From NCBI RefSeq assembly GCF_019218285.1, contig NZ_JAHUZG010000003.1, positions 372,001 through 436,000 of the forward strand: DNA of 64,000 nucleotides. Direction: 5' to 3'. The position numbers and the translations under genes were made by a program. Positions 8,331 to 20,342 of this stretch are shown here, one piece after another. The first letter of the stretch is position 1; every line of letters starts with the position of its first letter. Source of the DNA: Antarctobacter sediminis. Lineage in GTDB: Bacteria > Pseudomonadota > Alphaproteobacteria > Rhodobacterales > Rhodobacteraceae. The notes beneath the pieces were generated by a model that had not been told where the DNA came from, did not search any database, and was given only the letters and a program-made list of their open reading frames with translations.

Positions 8331-9287
8331 ATGGCGGACAGGACCTTTGGACCGAAAGGTTGGCTCCCGGACCGGTTAGAGCCGCAGGCCGGCAAGACCT
8401 TTGTCATCACCGGCGCCAATGCCGGAACGGGGTTTCAGGCCGCCCGCATCCTGTTGGGCCATGGCGCCCGGGTTGTCATGCTGAACCGCAGCGCCGGTCG
8501 TTCGACCACCGCCCTGCGGAACCTCAAGGCGGAGTTCGGCACCAAGGCGGACGTCAGTTTTATCCCTATGGACCTGTCTGATCTGGACAGCGTGGCCACT
8601 GCGGCAGAGGAACTTCTCAATACGGCCCCGCGCATAGATGCCTTGATCTGTAACGCAGCCATCGCGCAGGTGCCCGCCCGCCAGTTGACCGTTGACGGGT
8701 TTGAAAGCCAGCTTGGTACCAATCATTTCGGCCACTTCCTGCTGTGTGGAAAGCTGTTTGACCGTATCGACCAGTCAGGCGGGCGCATCGTCGTGGTTGC
8801 CAGCCTTGGCTACAAGATGGGGTTGCGCCGCATCAAGTTCGAGGATCTGAACTGGAACGAGGGGTATGGCGCAAACGCCGCTTACAGCCAGAGCAAACTG
8901 GCGCAGATGATGTTCGCTTATGAGCTTCAGGACCGGGTCAGGGCTTGGCAAAGCAAGGTGCAGGTATTTGTCTGCCACCCCGGTTCTTCGGCCACGTCGC
9001 TGATCCGCACCAGCGGAGGGATGGCGACGCGGATCATGTGGTGGCTGATGAGCAAGACGCCGATGGTGCAATCGGCCGAACAGGGGGCTTATCCCGAGAT
9101 TATGTGCGCCACCGAACGCAGGTTGGAACAACGCGCCCTGTACGGGCCGACCGGGCGGATGGAATTCGTGGGACCGGTGGGGCGCGGCACGCTGGAACCG
9201 CACGCCCACGACAAAGCCGATATGACGCGACTATGGGCGCTGTCCGAACGGGCCACGGGATTCACCTGGCCCTTTATCCCCCGGTGA
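8331..9287 (+). CDS. Short-chain dehydrogenase/reductase
   Basis: A 318-residue SDR of the retinol dehydrogenase/protochlorophyllide-reductase-like type. The nucleotide motif Thr-Gly-Ala-Asn-Ala-Gly-Thr-Gly lies at about 27-34, Asn-Ala-Ala follows at about 105, and the catalytic Tyr-Ser-Gln-Ser-Lys sits at about 185. A longer C-terminal region than classical SDRs fits this subgroup. The ATG at 8331 has AAAGGAAG upstream; a GTG codon directly before it is an alternative. It is divergent from an AraC regulator. It probably reduces or oxidises an alcohol or aldehyde with NAD(P)(H); the substrate is unknown. The gene ends just before an inverted repeat. Confidence 0.85.
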   Translation: MADRTFGPKGWLPDRLEPQAGKTFVITGANAGTGFQAARILLGHGARVVMLNRSAGRSTTALRNLKAEFGTKADVSFIPMDLSDLDSVATAAEELLNTAPRIDALICNAAIAQVPARQLTVDGFESQLGTNHFGHFLLCGKLFDRIDQSGGRIVVVASLGYKMGLRRIKFEDLNWNEGYGANAAYSQSKLAQMMFAYELQDRVRAWQSKVQVFVCHPGSSATSLIRTSGGMATRIMWWLMSKTPMVQSAEQGAYPEIMCATERRLEQRALYGPTGRMEFVGPVGRGTLEPHAHDKADMTRLWALSERATGFTWPFIPR

Positions 9288-9292
9288 TGTCA

Positions 9293-9334
9293 CGGCCTGT
9301 CCTTTGATCCGGGAACCCGTGAGCGGACAGGCCG
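9293..9334. terminator. Inverted repeat between convergent genes
   Basis: CGGCCTGTCC at 9293-9302 is repeated as its exact complement at 9325-9334, with a 22-base loop. It lies between the convergent SDR gene (ends 9287) and tmpB (ends 9351). The position suits a shared terminator; the long loop makes it less certain. Confidence 0.45.
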
Positions 9335-9350
9335 GAACACGCGGTTTGCG

Positions 9351-11153
<1,803 letters not shown>

Positions 11154-11177
11154 TCACACCAAGACTTAGGTGAGCTA

Positions 11178-12041
11178 ATGCCAAAGCGTCAGTTCAAGAC
11201 GCCTCCGCTGGAATGGATCCGTGCCTTCGAGGCTGCCGCCCGATGCCAGAGTTTCACCGCGGCCGCCGGTGAGCTTGGCCTTACGCAATCGGCCGTCAGC
11301 CAAAGGATCGGAAATCTGGAAAAGCAGCTTGGGACCACGCTGTTCTTTCGACACGCGCAATCCATCGAGTTGACGGTTGAAGGGGAGGCATGGCTGCCGC
11401 ATGTGCGTGCGGCGTTTGGCAATCTTCGGGACAGTTCCATGGCGCTCTTTGGATCGGGGCGCGGACAAATGACGATTTCGGCCAGCCAATCCATCATCGA
11501 CCTGTGGCTGCTGCCGCGTCTTGCCATGGTCGGAGAGGTAAGCAACGGGCAGTTGACGATCCAGTCCATGGTGCTTGGCACGCATGAAGCCGCCTTGGAC
11601 GAAGTCATCCGCATCCGCTATGGGTCGGGCGATTGGCCTCATGATCACAAGACCAGGCTTTTCTCCGAGAAGATCGCGCCGCTTGCGTCCCCGGATCTGG
11701 CGCGGCGTTGCGGTCATTGGTCAGAATGGCCGCGTATTGCCTGTTCGGGGCCTCGACCGGGGTGGACAACATGGGCGACACGGTTCGGGATTCCCACAAC
11801 GCCTTTGCCGCATTTGCATTTTGACACTTTCCTGTCGGCACTTGGGGCCGCGCGGGCGGGGTTGGGGGTTGTGCTGGGCTCTTTGCCGCTGTGCGATGCC
11901 GATCTCAAGGCCGGGCGTCTGGTGCGTCTGGGGGCGGACGTTCTGGACCACCATGAAAGCTATTGGGCCATCGCAGGGTCTGATGCGATCGAACGGGCTC
12001 AATGGGCCGATTTCAGCGCGGCGCTTACCGCGAAAATATAG
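11178..12041 (+). CDS. LysR-family regulator (GcvA-like), probable regulator of tmpAB
   Basis: A 287-residue LysR protein with a GcvA-like N-terminus: Pro-Pro-Leu-Glu-Trp-Ile-Arg-Ala-Phe-Glu-Ala-Ala-Ala, with the HTH recognition segment Gly-Leu-Thr-Gln-Ser-Ala-Val-Ser-Gln-Arg at about 34-43. The effector-binding domain follows from about 95. It is divergent from tmpA with a short shared promoter region, the classical arrangement for a LysR regulator and its target. The likely inducer is the phosphonate or an intermediate, by context only. Confidence 0.88.
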   Translation: MPKRQFKTPPLEWIRAFEAAARCQSFTAAAGELGLTQSAVSQRIGNLEKQLGTTLFFRHAQSIELTVEGEAWLPHVRAAFGNLRDSSMALFGSGRGQMTISASQSIIDLWLLPRLAMVGEVSNGQLTIQSMVLGTHEAALDEVIRIRYGSGDWPHDHKTRLFSEKIAPLASPDLARRCGHWSEWPRIACSGPRPGWTTWATRFGIPTTPLPHLHFDTFLSALGAARAGLGVVLGSLPLCDADLKAGRLVRLGADVLDHHESYWAIAGSDAIERAQWADFSAALTAKI

Positions 12042-12054
12042 TGCGCGCAGAGCG

Positions 12055-12624
12055 TCAATCCTCGGATTCGGGTTTGTCCTCCGCAACAGAGGTGGCGGCC
12101 AGCATATCGGCGAACAGGGCTTTCCAGTCCGCGTCGCCGATATCCATCAATCCAAAAGCCTTGAGCAGGAAGGCACCTTCGCCGGCGAGGAAGGCAAGGG
12201 CCAGTTTGCGATCTTCGGGTTTCGACAGGTCCAGACCGGCCAGACGCGTGTTGTACCAGTCGCGGGTGTCGGCCAGTTGATCGGGGTGCTGGACAAGCGC
12301 CGTCATCATGACGGCAGATCGTGAATGTTCCGCCGCATCCGCATCGCGCGACGCGGATAGATGCCCCTGAATTCTTTGGCGTGGCGAGGGCTCTGGTCCT
12401 GTGCGTTTTGCCACATCGGCGTCAAAGGCCTCTCCCCATCGGGTGATCATGGCCCGGATCAGGTTGTCACGGGTGCCAAAGGCATATTGCACCCCGCCCT
12501 TGGTCACACCGGCCGCTTTCGCCACGGCGTCAAAGCTAAGCGCGCCTGCGCCGGAATCCAGAACCAGCGCCTCGGCGGCGTCCAGCACCTTGTTTCGGTC
12601 GATACTGCGTGGTCTGCCTGCCAT
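12055..12624 (-). CDS. TetR-family repressor
   Basis: A 189-residue TetR regulator. The N-terminal HTH is at about 8-52 (Ala-Lys-Ala-Ala-Gly-Val-Thr-Lys-Gly-Gly-Val-Gln-Tyr-Ala-Phe), and a C-terminal ligand domain ends in an acidic tail. It is divergent from the MFS pump at 12710 with an 85-bp shared region, the usual layout for a local efflux repressor. Genes of the SmvR/SmvA and QacR/QacA kind are arranged similarly. The ligand is probably a pump substrate. Confidence 0.87.
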   Translation of the reverse strand: MAGRPRSIDRNKVLDAAEALVLDSGAGALSFDAVAKAAGVTKGGVQYAFGTRDNLIRAMITRWGEAFDADVAKRTGPEPSPRQRIQGHLSASRDADAAEHSRSAVMMTALVQHPDQLADTRDWYNTRLAGLDLSKPEDRKLALAFLAGEGAFLLKAFGLMDIGDADWKALFADMLAATSVAEDKPESED

Positions 12625-12669
12625 TTCCTATTCCATTACGATACGACTGTATTTATATTTGTCGCGTAC

Positions 12670-12687
12670 CGAGTGCAAATCGACTCG
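12670..12687. promoter_or_regulatory. Inverted repeat in the tetR/MFS promoter region
   Basis: CGAGT at 12670-12674 and ACTCG at 12683-12687 form an inverted repeat with an eight-base spacer, about 22 bp before the MFS start codon. It may be part of the TetR operator. The arms are short, so this is tentative. Confidence 0.3.
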
Positions 12688-12709
12688 TCTGTTCCGAAGG
12701 ATATACCCG

Positions 12710-14182
12710 ATGCTCCCCCGCAGCCGCTGGCTTGTTCTGGCCATTGTCTCAAGTGCGCTTTTCCTGATCGTCATCGACATGACGGTACTCTACACGGCAT
12801 TGCCTCGGTTGACCTATGATCTTGCTGCCACGGCGACCCAGAAACTGTGGATCGTGAATGCCTATCCGCTGGTGGTGGCCGGTTTGCTGCCGGGCCTTGG
12901 CGGATTGGGGGACCGTTTCGGTCACAAGCACATGTTTCTTGCGGGGCTGGTGGTTTTTGGCGGGGCCTCTGTCGCGGCGGCTTTTTCCGCGACACCGGCC
13001 ATGCTGATCGCGGCGCGGGTTCTTCTGGCCGTGGGGGCAGCCATGATGATGCCTGCGACCCTGTCCCTGATCCGCCTGACCTTCACCGACGATGCCGAAC
13101 GTGCCTTTGCCATCGGCATCTGGGCCGCCGTGGCATCGGGCGGCGCGGCGGTTGGGCCGGTGGTTGGCGGCTTGTTGCTGGAGTGGTTCTGGTGGGGATC
13201 GGTGTTCCTGATCAACCTTCCCATTGTTCTGGTCGCCTTTGCGGCTGGCGTGGTCGTGCTGGTCAACAGGCGGCCCGAGCATTCCCATCCTTTTGACTTC
13301 CTCGGTTCCCTTCAGGTCATGGTGGGGTTGGTCGGCCTTGTCTCTGCCATCAAGGAAGCGAGCAAACGTGATCCGTCGTGGCCAATGGCGGTCACGATGG
13401 TTGCGGTCGGTCTGGTCGCCATGATTGCCTTTGTCCGCCGCCAGCGGCAGAGCGCGAATCCGCTGATCGACTTTGCCCTGTTTCGCAACAGCCGGTTTTC
13501 CTCGGGCGTTGTTGCGGCGACCGTGGCCTCGGCCGCATTGATCGGTGTTGAATTGGTGTTCAGCCAGCGCCTGCAACTGGTGCTTGGCCTCAGTCCGTTG
13601 CAGGCCGGGCTGATGATCCTGCCGATCCCGGCGGCGTCTTTCCTGTCGGGGCCCTTGACGGGGTTGGCGCTGCCTCGGATCGGGGCAGGGCGCGTTTTGT
13701 CCGGTGCGCTGCTTTTGTCGGGCGCTGCATTGTTGTTCTACCTTGCGGCCCACAAGGGGCCCGCCTGGCTCTGGCTGTCCAGCCTTGCGGTCATGGGTTT
13801 TGGTCTTGGGGCGACGATGACCGCTGCCTCCAGCGCAATCATGATGTCCGCGCCCGAAGACCGCGCCGGCATGGCGGCATCGATCGAGGAAGTGTCGTTC
13901 GAACTGGGCGGGGCGCTTGGGGTGGCGGTGCTGGGCAGCGTCATGACCGCGCTTTATACCCGGGCGATGATCCTTCCGGCGGGTGTGTCGGGGACTGCCG
14001 CCGACAGTCTGGACGAGGCGATCATGGCCGCCGAGGCACTGGGCAAGGGGGCCGCCGACCGCTTGGTCGCCCTTGCCCGGGACGCCTTTGATCAGGCGTT
14101 TCTTGGTGTGATCGTCGTTGCAACCGTCATGGTCATGGTGGCCGGTTTCAGTATCTGGAGGACCACCGCACAGGAGCAATAA
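12710..14182 (+). CDS. MFS transporter, DHA2 (14-helix) drug/proton antiporter type
   Basis: A 490-residue, strongly hydrophobic inner-membrane protein with about 14 membrane segments and the MFS motif A after the second (Gly-Asp-Arg-Phe-Gly-His-Lys). An Asp in the first membrane segment (Ile-Val-Ile-Asp-Met-Thr-Val-Leu) and a proline/glycine-rich fifth-helix motif near Ala-Ala-Val-Gly-Pro-Val-Val-Gly-Gly fit QacA/SmvA-type exporters of cationic drugs. The ATG at 12710 was chosen over a frame open to 12401, because the extra residues overlap tetR and are not membrane-like; AAGGA lies upstream. Its repressor is probably the divergent TetR. Confidence 0.88.
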   Translation: MLPRSRWLVLAIVSSALFLIVIDMTVLYTALPRLTYDLAATATQKLWIVNAYPLVVAGLLPGLGGLGDRFGHKHMFLAGLVVFGGASVAAAFSATPAMLIAARVLLAVGAAMMMPATLSLIRLTFTDDAERAFAIGIWAAVASGGAAVGPVVGGLLLEWFWWGSVFLINLPIVLVAFAAGVVVLVNRRPEHSHPFDFLGSLQVMVGLVGLVSAIKEASKRDPSWPMAVTMVAVGLVAMIAFVRRQRQSANPLIDFALFRNSRFSSGVVAATVASAALIGVELVFSQRLQLVLGLSPLQAGLMILPIPAASFLSGPLTGLALPRIGAGRVLSGALLLSGAALLFYLAAHKGPAWLWLSSLAVMGFGLGATMTAASSAIMMSAPEDRAGMAASIEEVSFELGGALGVAVLGSVMTALYTRAMILPAGVSGTAADSLDEAIMAAEALGKGAADRLVALARDAFDQAFLGVIVVATVMVMVAGFSIWRTTAQEQ

Positions 14183-14276
14183 CCGTACCGGATATTGCAT
14201 GCGCCGAGCCGACAGGGCAAAACTGAGGTTCATCCGGTGCCGGGCGCGGCGGCACATCCCGAAGTTGGAGGCAGGC

Positions 14277-14492
14277 GTGGATCTGATACGGGTCGAAGAA
14301 AGCTCGAACACAAGCCATTTTTATCGCATGGAACTCATGCCGGGCCTTTTCGGGGACTGGTCTCTGGTGCGGGAATGGGGCCGGACCGGTCAGCCCGGTC
14401 AGATCCGTGTCGACTGGTTCGACGATGAGACAGAGGCCAAGGGCGCGCGCTTTGCGATCCAGATGGAAAAGGCCAAAAAGGGCTACGAATAA
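14277..14492 (+). CDS. Small WGR-domain protein
   Basis: A 71-residue protein made almost entirely of a WGR domain: Leu-Val-Arg-Glu-Trp-Gly-Arg-Thr-Gly, then Gln-Ile-Arg-Val-Asp-Trp-Phe and a helical Ala/Lys-rich end. WGR domains bind DNA or nucleic-acid ends in PARP-like and MolR-like proteins; free-standing copies are common in alphaproteobacteria and their role is unclear. The GTG at 14277 was chosen because GGAGG lies five bases upstream (14267-14271). An ATG at 14199 would add a 26-residue basic stretch, without a good ribosome site. It follows the MFS gene by about 95 bp and may be read through from it. Confidence 0.75.
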   Translation: MDLIRVEESSNTSHFYRMELMPGLFGDWSLVREWGRTGQPGQIRVDWFDDETEAKGARFAIQMEKAKKGYE

Positions 14493-14990
14493 GCGTCCAA
14501 AGTTGCCGGGCCGACCAATCCGGCTTGGCTGATCCGACGACCTTGCACCGTTTTTGCTATGCGCTGGTCCAGACGCCATCCACCTTCGGCGCCGTCCCGG
14601 TGATCCGTGACGAGGCAAGCTAGACCGCAGTGCCCGGCGGTCAGATCCTCGGCCGCCAGTGCGATCTTTCCTTCGATCCAGGACCGCCGCTCGGGGTTTT
14701 CAAAAGTTGGGCCTGTCAGATCCGTCGGGACGAAGGTCAGACATATATTGGTTGAACGAAACACCCGCCCCAGGAACCGACCCATAGCCGTGTACCTGCA
14801 TCAGGTTTGATCCGACGACGTTGCGCACGGATGCCAAGCCCGAATTAGACATGATGCACGGGCTTGGCGGTCAAGGGCATGGTTCTTGATGAAATATTAA
14901 CATAATCATCATTACCAGCAATGCGCCGAATCACTGATACACCCGGCCATGACGAGTGACGTTTTCCCGAATTCTCTACCTTGCCTGCCG
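14493..14990. other. 498-bp interval without a recognisable gene
   Basis: A minus-strand frame at 14483-14785 (100 codons) is open, but its product matches nothing I recognise, overlaps the WGR gene and has no clear ribosome site. The second half (about 14860-14920) turns AT-rich. No RNA gene, repeat or mobile-element end is visible. Confidence 0.5.
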
Positions 14991-15596
14991 CTACTTGACG
15001 ACTGACATGGCCAGATCGGTGAGCATCTCGGCGGCTTCTTCGGTGCTCAGGGGCAGCGCGCGGGCGGTGATCGAATAGCCCTCGAAGAAAGTGACCAGCA
15101 AGGTTTCCAGTTTGCGCCGGGAATGATCATCCGTCGATTGCGGGATCGCATCGCGTACCAGCAGTTCGGCGAAGGTCCGGTAGTAATCCATCAGGCAACG
15201 GTCGATGATCTGGTTCCGGCTTGAAATGGCCCAGATCTCGCGGAACGCCCGGCACATGTCCGAGATCTCTTCGCCATGTGACAGCCCCGCGCGCGCGAGG
15301 AAAAGCACCCTGCCCCGCACAGTCTGTGCATCGCTTTCTAGGATCAGCCGCCCAAGGTTCTCGGTGCAGTCTTCGAAATACTGACCGACCATGGCCTGAA
15401 GCACGTCATCCCGCGACTTGAAGTAATACTGCACGTTGCTGAGCCGCATCCCCGCGCTTTCCGCAAGCTTGCGCATGGTCAGCCCCGCATCCCCCGTTTC
15501 GATCAACAGCTTCAGCGCGCAATCGAGGATCAGTTGCTCTTTGGGGGATCGGGCGCGCCCAGCCTGCGATCGGGTGGTGTTTTCCTGTGCGTTCAT
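14991..15596 (-). CDS. TetR-family repressor, probable regulator of the dehalogenase gene
   Basis: A 201-residue TetR protein: N-terminal HTH at about 17-62 with Leu-Thr-Met-Arg-Lys-Leu-Ala-Glu-Ser-Ala-Gly-Met-Arg and Val-Gln-Tyr-Tyr-Phe-Lys-Ser-Arg, then a helical ligand domain. It is divergent from the haloalkane dehalogenase gene at 15719, and the 122-bp gap carries a very long palindrome over the promoter. TetR control of haloalkane dehalogenase genes is known elsewhere (DhaR in Rhodococcus). The inducer is likely a haloalkane or its product, by inference. Confidence 0.88.
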   Translation of the reverse strand: MNAQENTTRSQAGRARSPKEQLILDCALKLLIETGDAGLTMRKLAESAGMRLSNVQYYFKSRDDVLQAMVGQYFEDCTENLGRLILESDAQTVRGRVLFLARAGLSHGEEISDMCRAFREIWAISSRNQIIDRCLMDYYRTFAELLVRDAIPQSTDDHSRRKLETLLVTFFEGYSITARALPLSTEEAAEMLTDLAMSVVK

Positions 15597-15656
15597 GGCG
15601 TCGTTTCGTGTCAGGCCCTCTTGGTTTGCACAACAGCAATATTGGGCTCTTGACGC

Positions 15657-17469
<1,813 letters not shown>

Positions 17470-17483
17470 CCATCGCAAGATCG

Positions 17484-17510
17484 GTGCCCCCGGGATCAAG
17501 ACCGGGGACA
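17484..17510. terminator. Hairpin after the dehalogenase operon
   Basis: CCCCGG at 17488-17493 pairs with CCGGGG at 17502-17507; flanking GTG and CAC can extend the stem past one mismatch. It lies 15 bp after the last gene of the operon. The stem is short and there is no T-run. Confidence 0.35.
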
Positions 17511-17603
17511 CCTGCCAACCGTCGGCTGCCCGCGTGTTTGCCACCAAGGCGGGGAGATAGCCCGCGCGGTCAATCTTGCAAGACGCCAACCGGAAAAATC
17601 CTG

Positions 17604-18482
17604 TCAGGGCAGCGCCAGCCCGTCGATCAGGCCGAACAGCGCGTTCAAGGTTTCCATCCTGCGTTCGACCGGGGCAAAGACGACCTCCGCGCTGGAGGTG
17701 TCGGCCCCCAGCAACCGCAACTGCTTGACGTCTTCGTTGCGCCCCGTCCCGGTCCGCCAGACAAAGCCGACACCCATGCCGTTGACGACCGCCTCATAGA
17801 CACCGTCCCGGTTGTCCAGCGTCAGGAACGGCGCGGGCGATACCTCGTGGCGGCGGAAATAGCGATCCAGAACTTTTTGGGTCGACGAACCGGTGGTGCG
17901 AAAGATCAACCGGTGGCGCAACAACTCTTCACATGTGACCTCCTCCTGCGCGGCCAGAGGGTGTGACAGGGCGACAATCGCCACGACATTGTTGGTCAAA
18001 AGCGTTTTGCGCCGGAACCGGGCGTCCTTTGGCACCTCGGGCAGGATACCCACGTCAACCGTGTGATTGATGACCTGCCGCATGATCTTGTCATGGGATC
18101 CCGTCGTGACCTCCAGCGTCACCTGCGGATAGGCCTTGTTGAAGGCGGCGATCACCGACATGCCCGGCATGGCGTTTCCCAGCCCGACAGACAGTTCCCC
18201 CTTGGTCAGGGAGCCGTGCCGCCGCAGCATCTGTTCCAGTGACTGGTATTCGCTGATGACCCGTTCCGCCGAATCGCACAGCCTTTCGCACAGGGGCGTT
18301 GGGTGCAGTCTGCCCTTTTCGCGCACGAACAGTTCGACACCATAGTCTTCTTCCAGCTTGCGCACCTGCTGAGAGATTCCCGGTTGGGTCACGTTCAATT
18401 GCCGCGCCGCTGCCGCGTAAGAGCCGGATTCGGCCACGGTGCGAAGCGTTTCGAGGGTGCGCAGGGACAAAGTCATGGGCAA
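17604..18482 (-). CDS. LysR-family regulator, probable regulator of the 18.7-25.4 kb operon
   Basis: A 292-residue LysR protein: HTH at about 8-65 (Ala-Ala-Arg-Gln-Leu-Asn-Val-Thr-Gln-Pro-Gly-Ile-Ser-Gln-Gln), effector domain from about 94. It is divergent from the HAD/ABC/phosphoesterase operon with a 180-bp gap that holds a TATG-N12-CATA site, which fits autoregulation plus activation of the operon. The ligand is presumably the transported compound. Confidence 0.9.
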   Translation of the reverse strand: MPMTLSLRTLETLRTVAESGSYAAAARQLNVTQPGISQQVRKLEEDYGVELFVREKGRLHPTPLCERLCDSAERVISEYQSLEQMLRRHGSLTKGELSVGLGNAMPGMSVIAAFNKAYPQVTLEVTTGSHDKIMRQVINHTVDVGILPEVPKDARFRRKTLLTNNVVAIVALSHPLAAQEEVTCEELLRHRLIFRTTGSSTQKVLDRYFRRHEVSPAPFLTLDNRDGVYEAVVNGMGVGFVWRTGTGRNEDVKQLRLLGADTSSAEVVFAPVERRMETLNALFGLIDGLALP

Positions 18483-18495
18483 TCCAAAGTGCAGC

Positions 18496-18515
18496 TATGG
18501 TTTTCCCAAAGCATA
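18496..18515. promoter_or_regulatory. TATG-N12-CATA inverted repeat, candidate LysR box
   Basis: TATG at 18496-18499 and CATA at 18512-18515 form a symmetric site just upstream of the lysR start (18482), inside the shared promoter region of the ABC operon. It resembles the T-N11-A family of LysR sites. The arms are short, so confidence is limited. Confidence 0.4.
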
Positions 18516-18662
18516 ACTTTGCTTTGTCACAGCCATGTCACGGCCAGCAGGCAAATGACCCCCAGTGCCGGAAACGGCCGAACCTGAACCTGAACGATCA
18601 CCTGTCCCCACACCAGACTGCCTCGGCGCGACCGCGCGCCGAGGTACAGGGAGCCTTTGCCC

Positions 18663-19415
18663 GTGGCCTTAGTACTGACCGCAAATGACCGGCTTGCCAG
18701 CCATCTCTCGCCCGACCTCGTGGCGCAGGACCGTCTTGTCCTGTGTGACCTCGACGGCTGCCTCGTGTCCGAAGGGCGGGCCTATGCGGATTCGGCCGCC
18801 TTTCTGGAAAGCTGTGGCGAACGGCTGTGGTTGGTATCGAACAATTCGACCCATTGTGCGGCAGATCTTAGCGCGGATCTGGCCGATCTCGGCCTGAGGG
18901 TTCCCGCAGACCGGATCCTGCTGGCCGGAGAGCAGACGCTGGCGCATCTGGCGCGATTGCACCCGGGCGCACGGCTGGCGTTGTTTGCCAGCGCCGCGAT
19001 GGAGGCCGAGGCCGAACGGCTGGGCTTTGACCTGACGACCGACCGGGCGGATCTGGTGCTGTTGTGCCGTGATACGCAACTGTCGTTGGACCGGCTGAAC
19101 GCGGCGGCGTCGCTGGTGCAAGGCGGGGCCGTCTTTTGGGTGTCGAACACCGACACCGCGCATCCCGGCCATGGTGGCCAGCCCATCGCCGAGACCGGCG
19201 CGCTTTTGGCGGCGCTGCGCGCCATGCTCACGGAACTGCATTTCGAAAGCATTGGCAAACCGCATCCCCATCTTGCCGCGCTGGCGCTGTCGCGCACCGG
19301 CGTTTCTGCCGCAGAGGCCGTTTTCGTCGGAGACAATCCCGACACGGACGGCGCCATCGCGCGGGCCATCGGCACCCGCTTTGTCCAGCTTCACCGCATG
19401 GGAGCCCCGGAATGA
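18663..19415 (+). CDS. HAD-IIA phosphatase (NagD-like)
   Basis: About 250 residues with all four HAD motifs: Leu-Cys-Asp-Leu-Asp-Gly near 28-32 (nucleophile and acid Asp), Ser-Asn-Asn-Ser-Thr, Gly-Lys-Pro-His-Pro, and Val-Gly-Asp-Asn-Pro-Asp-Thr-Asp near the end. The layout is that of class IIA phosphatases (NagD, PGP/4-nitrophenylphosphatase), which dephosphorylate nucleotides, sugar phosphates or glycerol phosphates. GTG at 18663 is preferred, with AGGGAG nine bases upstream; TTG at 18657 is possible. It overlaps the permease gene by ATGA and is the first gene of an importer operon, which suggests it acts on an imported phosphoester. Confidence 0.85.
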   Translation: MALVLTANDRLASHLSPDLVAQDRLVLCDLDGCLVSEGRAYADSAAFLESCGERLWLVSNNSTHCAADLSADLADLGLRVPADRILLAGEQTLAHLARLHPGARLALFASAAMEAEAERLGFDLTTDRADLVLLCRDTQLSLDRLNAAASLVQGGAVFWVSNTDTAHPGHGGQPIAETGALLAALRAMLTELHFESIGKPHPHLAALALSRTGVSAAEAVFVGDNPDTDGAIARAIGTRFVQLHRMGAPE

Positions 19416-20338
19416 CGCTTTATATCCTGCGCACCTTGCTCAAGATGGTGCTGACTCTCTTTGCCATCATCACGCTGGTGTTCTTTGCCACCCGCATGTC
19501 GGGCAGCCCTCTGGATACCGCGCTTGGCGATGGCCTGTCAGAGGAAGATCGCGCCCTGATGATCGAATATTTCGGTCTGGACCGGTCGATCTGGCATCAA
19601 TACCTAGCCTATCTGCGCGGGATCCTCGAGGGCAACTTTGGCCTCTCCTTCATCGAGCGCCGCCCGGTGGCCGAGATCGTCGCCGAACGTATCTGGCCGT
19701 CGCTGCAACTGTTGGGCAGCGCGCTGGCGCTGACGCTGGTGGTTTCCGTCCCGCTTGGGGTCACGGCGGCGTTGTGGCGCGACAGCTGGATCGGCAGTGC
19801 GGTCATGGGGCTGGCCTTTATCGGCTACGCGGTGCCCAATTTCGTGATCGCCACCTTCATGGTGCTGATCTTTGCTTTTTCGCTCAACTGGTTGCCGGTG
19901 GTCGGCAATGGCACGGCGTGGCATTTCATCATGCCGACCATCGCCATGTCCGGCGTGCTGATTGCCGCGCTGACGCGCTTTACCCGCAACGCCATGCTGG
20001 ACGTTCTGGGGCAGGATTTCATGCGCACTGCCCGTGCCAAGGGCCTGCCTGAAACCGTCGTGATCCTGAAACACGGGCTCCGCAATGCCGGTGTCACGGT
20101 GCTGTCGGTGTTGGGGCTGCAAATCGCCGGCATGGCCGCGGCGGGCAATGTCGTGGTCGAGGCGATCTTCAGTTGGCCGGGCATTGGCGAACTGCTCGTT
20201 TCGGCCGCCATCATGCGCGACTACCCGGTGCTGCAATTCGGGGTGATCTCGGTCGCCTTCGCGGTGGTCGTCATCAATGCCCTCACCGACATCGCCTATG
20301 TCGTCGCGGATCCGCGCATCCGCATGGCCAAAGGATAA
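19412..20338 (+). CDS. ABC transporter permease, DppB type
   Basis: A 308-residue inner-membrane permease with about six helices and the binding-protein-dependent transport loop (Phe-Met-Arg-Thr-Ala-Arg-Ala-Lys-Gly-Leu, about 206-215) that contacts the ATPase. The N-terminus, Met-Thr-Leu-Tyr-Ile-Leu-Arg-Thr-Leu-Leu with a large periplasmic loop after helix 1, is typical of DppB/OppB. It overlaps the HAD gene by four bases and pairs with the DppC-type permease four bases downstream. The carried substrate class (peptides, opines, glutathione, glycosides, nickel chelates) is broad for this family. Confidence 0.9.
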   Translation: MTLYILRTLLKMVLTLFAIITLVFFATRMSGSPLDTALGDGLSEEDRALMIEYFGLDRSIWHQYLAYLRGILEGNFGLSFIERRPVAEIVAERIWPSLQLLGSALALTLVVSVPLGVTAALWRDSWIGSAVMGLAFIGYAVPNFVIATFMVLIFAFSLNWLPVVGNGTAWHFIMPTIAMSGVLIAALTRFTRNAMLDVLGQDFMRTARAKGLPETVVILKHGLRNAGVTVLSVLGLQIAGMAAAGNVVVEAIFSWPGIGELLVSAAIMRDYPVLQFGVISVAFAVVVINALTDIAYVVADPRIRMAKG

Positions 20339-20342
20339 AGCC

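Noticed and set aside
12401-12709. N-terminal extension of the MFS gene
   Set aside because: The extra 103 codons overlap tetR, are not hydrophobic and are not part of the family; ATG 12710 has its own ribosome site.
12749-14311. Minus-strand frame of 520 codons opposite the MFS gene
   Set aside because: Arg/His/Gln-rich low-complexity product, typical of an antisense shadow of a membrane protein in GC-rich DNA.
14483-14785. Minus-strand 100-codon frame after the WGR gene
   Set aside because: No recognisable domain, no ribosome site, and it overlaps the WGR gene; treated as non-coding.
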